The position numbers and the translations under genes were made by a program. Positions 62,550 through 64,000 of a stretch of 64,000 nt of DNA are shown piece after piece (positions within the stretch are counted from its first letter, which is position 1; the number at the start of each line of letters is the position of its first letter). The DNA lies in assembly GCF_004324835.1 (NCBI RefSeq), contig NW_021163015.1, positions 372,001 to 436,000 of the forward strand, written 5' to 3'. The notes beneath the pieces were generated by a model, which ran no database searches, was not told where the DNA came from, and saw nothing but the letters and a program-made list of their open reading frames with translations. This stretch comes from Dendronephthya gigantea. Taxonomy: Eukaryota > Cnidaria > Anthozoa > Malacalcyonacea > Nephtheidae.

Positions 62550-64000
62550 GATGTCACAGCCCCCGATAACAACTGCATGCGCCTCTTTGCCAAAGGAAGC
62601 GATAAAAGCTGCCTGCGTGCTATGGCGTAGTTCATAGACAAATTGGTACTGTACACGCGTAGATGAAACGCGTAAGTCAAAAGCAGCTTTTAATAAATTA
62701 TTTTTTCAAGCATCTCGTTATGTCTTATTAGTTAACATGCACCGAAGGACTTATAACCTCATTAACGAACGAAACTTACTTTAAGATCATTGTTTCCTAT
62801 TGGCTGCATGAGACTGCCAAATTCGTTCGTCACCGTAAAATGCCAGGCCCTCATTGGTTGAACGTTTAGTGTCAGGTGTGACATATTCATAATCGAAAAT
62901 AAGTTTGCAGTTCTGTTTTGCATAAGTTCTTTCAACTCACGTTGAATGCTTAAAATATATTCTAATCTTAAAACGCCTTTAAGTCTGGTTCACACTTGTC
63001 TGGGATTCCCTTTGGGCTTTGTCTGAGGCCGCTGGTGTGCAAAATGCTTTTCTGAGACTATCGAAAAGTAATACAATGGATCCCCGATTCTTAGGAGCTT
63101 ATGTGAACCAGGCCTTACACTGATCGATCATTATATGTAGCTTATGCATGTACATTCAAGTTCATTTGACATAATGTAGACCCTAAAACTCGCTCGACTT
63201 CATGGATTACCCTGCGTCCTCTCATTGAAGGCAGTAAAACTTTTAGTTCTATAGAAGTTCATCTATTCTCGCAGCTTGGCAATTTCAACTTAATAAATGT
63301 TTGTTTGTAAAAGATTGCTTTATTTATCTCTATATTTATTGTGATGAGAGGAAGCATGTTTCTTGCATGGACTAATGGTCTTGATCTATCTTATATGAGA
63401 TGAAAATTTACACCGGCATTGCATGCGAGTTATAATTGTTTTCTAACTTTTTACAATGTTGTGCATGTTTCGCGACGATCATATAAAAATTATTAGTGTC
63501 AGGTGCAGGTATATGGGATGCTTTGTCGACAATCTTATGCTACAAAATTTATGGAAAATACCGAAAATATAACGAATTTTGAAAATATTGTAATCGCCGG
63601 ACTAATTACTTTTAACGAACATCAACATGCTTACAAGCATACATCGTCTCATTTGCAATTATTATACATCTAGCCAATCACAATTAGAACTTTTACGTTC
63701 GTACATATGCATAACTGAATATAACGTCGCTTACGGTCTTCGGTGCATGTTAACTACTTAGGGGCGATGGGTATTTCTATTACCTAGTAAACAAACGGCA
63801 CGCACGAATGGAATACGGCTTAAGGCCATTTACACTATGCGATTTTTCGTCTACGATTCTAAACCTGGCGTATGTGAACGTATGATCACGCGTACAAATG
63901 TGACACTTCAAATTCCACCCTGGATGGTATGACGATATGAAGGAAGATTGTGGAATAGGCACTCTTTTGCATTCGTCAGGATAATAATTGCATACAACAT
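62550..64000. other. Upstream flank of gene F to window end
   Basis: Matches the E upstream flank (53052-53500) except for a 1.0-kb insertion at 62729-63756. After it the E-like sequence resumes (63757 onward corresponds to about 53233 onward). No further gene visible. Confidence 0.7.
62729..63756. mobile_element. 1.0-kb inserted element with 19-bp inverted ends upstream of gene F
   Basis: TAGTTAACATGCACCGAAG at the left is the reverse complement of CTTCGGTGCATGTTAACTA at the right (one base differs in the adjoining positions). The E unit lacks it (GTTATGTCCTACTTAGGGG), giving a clean empty site. No ORF of note or recognised transposase, so probably non-autonomous. Confidence 0.8.

Overview
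The window looks like a piece of an AT-rich cnidarian nuclear genome, most likely anthozoan. The genes are intron-rich, with GT-AG (twice GC-AG) introns. The content is animal: a Cdc25 cell-cycle phosphatase, an M13 (endothelin-converting-enzyme-like) endopeptidase, a secreted DNA/RNA non-specific endonuclease, and six copies of a secreted PAN/apple plus fibrinogen-related-domain (FReD) lectin-like gene. Introns and spacers are full of short inverted-repeat elements (MITE-like). The cnidarian assignment is inference from gene families and style; no marker gene settles the species.

Layout. 1-1711: no gene recognised; an upstream Cdc25 exon may hide here. 1712-8313 (+): Cdc25, ten coding exons seen, 5' end not found. 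10103-12892 (-): PAN-FReD gene A. 14835-16536: 1.7-kb transposon-like element with 421-bp terminal inverted repeats, sitting in an orphan copy of M13 exon 1 (remainder 16537-16851). 17396-19714 (-): PAN-FReD gene B. 21607-29929 (+): complete M13 peptidase, 19 coding exons, 774 residues. 32557-34587 and 36490-38589 (-): PAN-FReD genes C and D. 43605-45942 (-): secreted endonuclease, four exons. 50067-53051 and 57655-62549 (-): PAN-FReD genes E and F. The remaining spacers hold repeats and no further recognised gene.

The six PAN-FReD genes share one five-exon plan: signal peptide, PAN, short charged linker, FReD first part, FReD second part. Intron phases are the same in all (1, 0, 1, 1), and each encodes 332-338 residues. 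They fall into three adjacent pairs, A/B, C/D and E/F, each produced by a tandem duplication that also copied flanking DNA. The A/B duplication also copied the promoter and first exon of the divergently transcribed M13 gene, leaving one copy orphaned. Linker-exon length is a pair signature (49, 43 and 31 nt).

How the genes may work together is inference. The FReD proteins look like secreted carbohydrate- or acetyl-group-binding recognition proteins (ficolin/ryncolin-like). The neighbouring membrane ectopeptidase and secreted nuclease would also act outside the cell. A secreted defence, prey-capture or symbiont-recognition cluster is therefore conceivable, but linkage alone does not show it.
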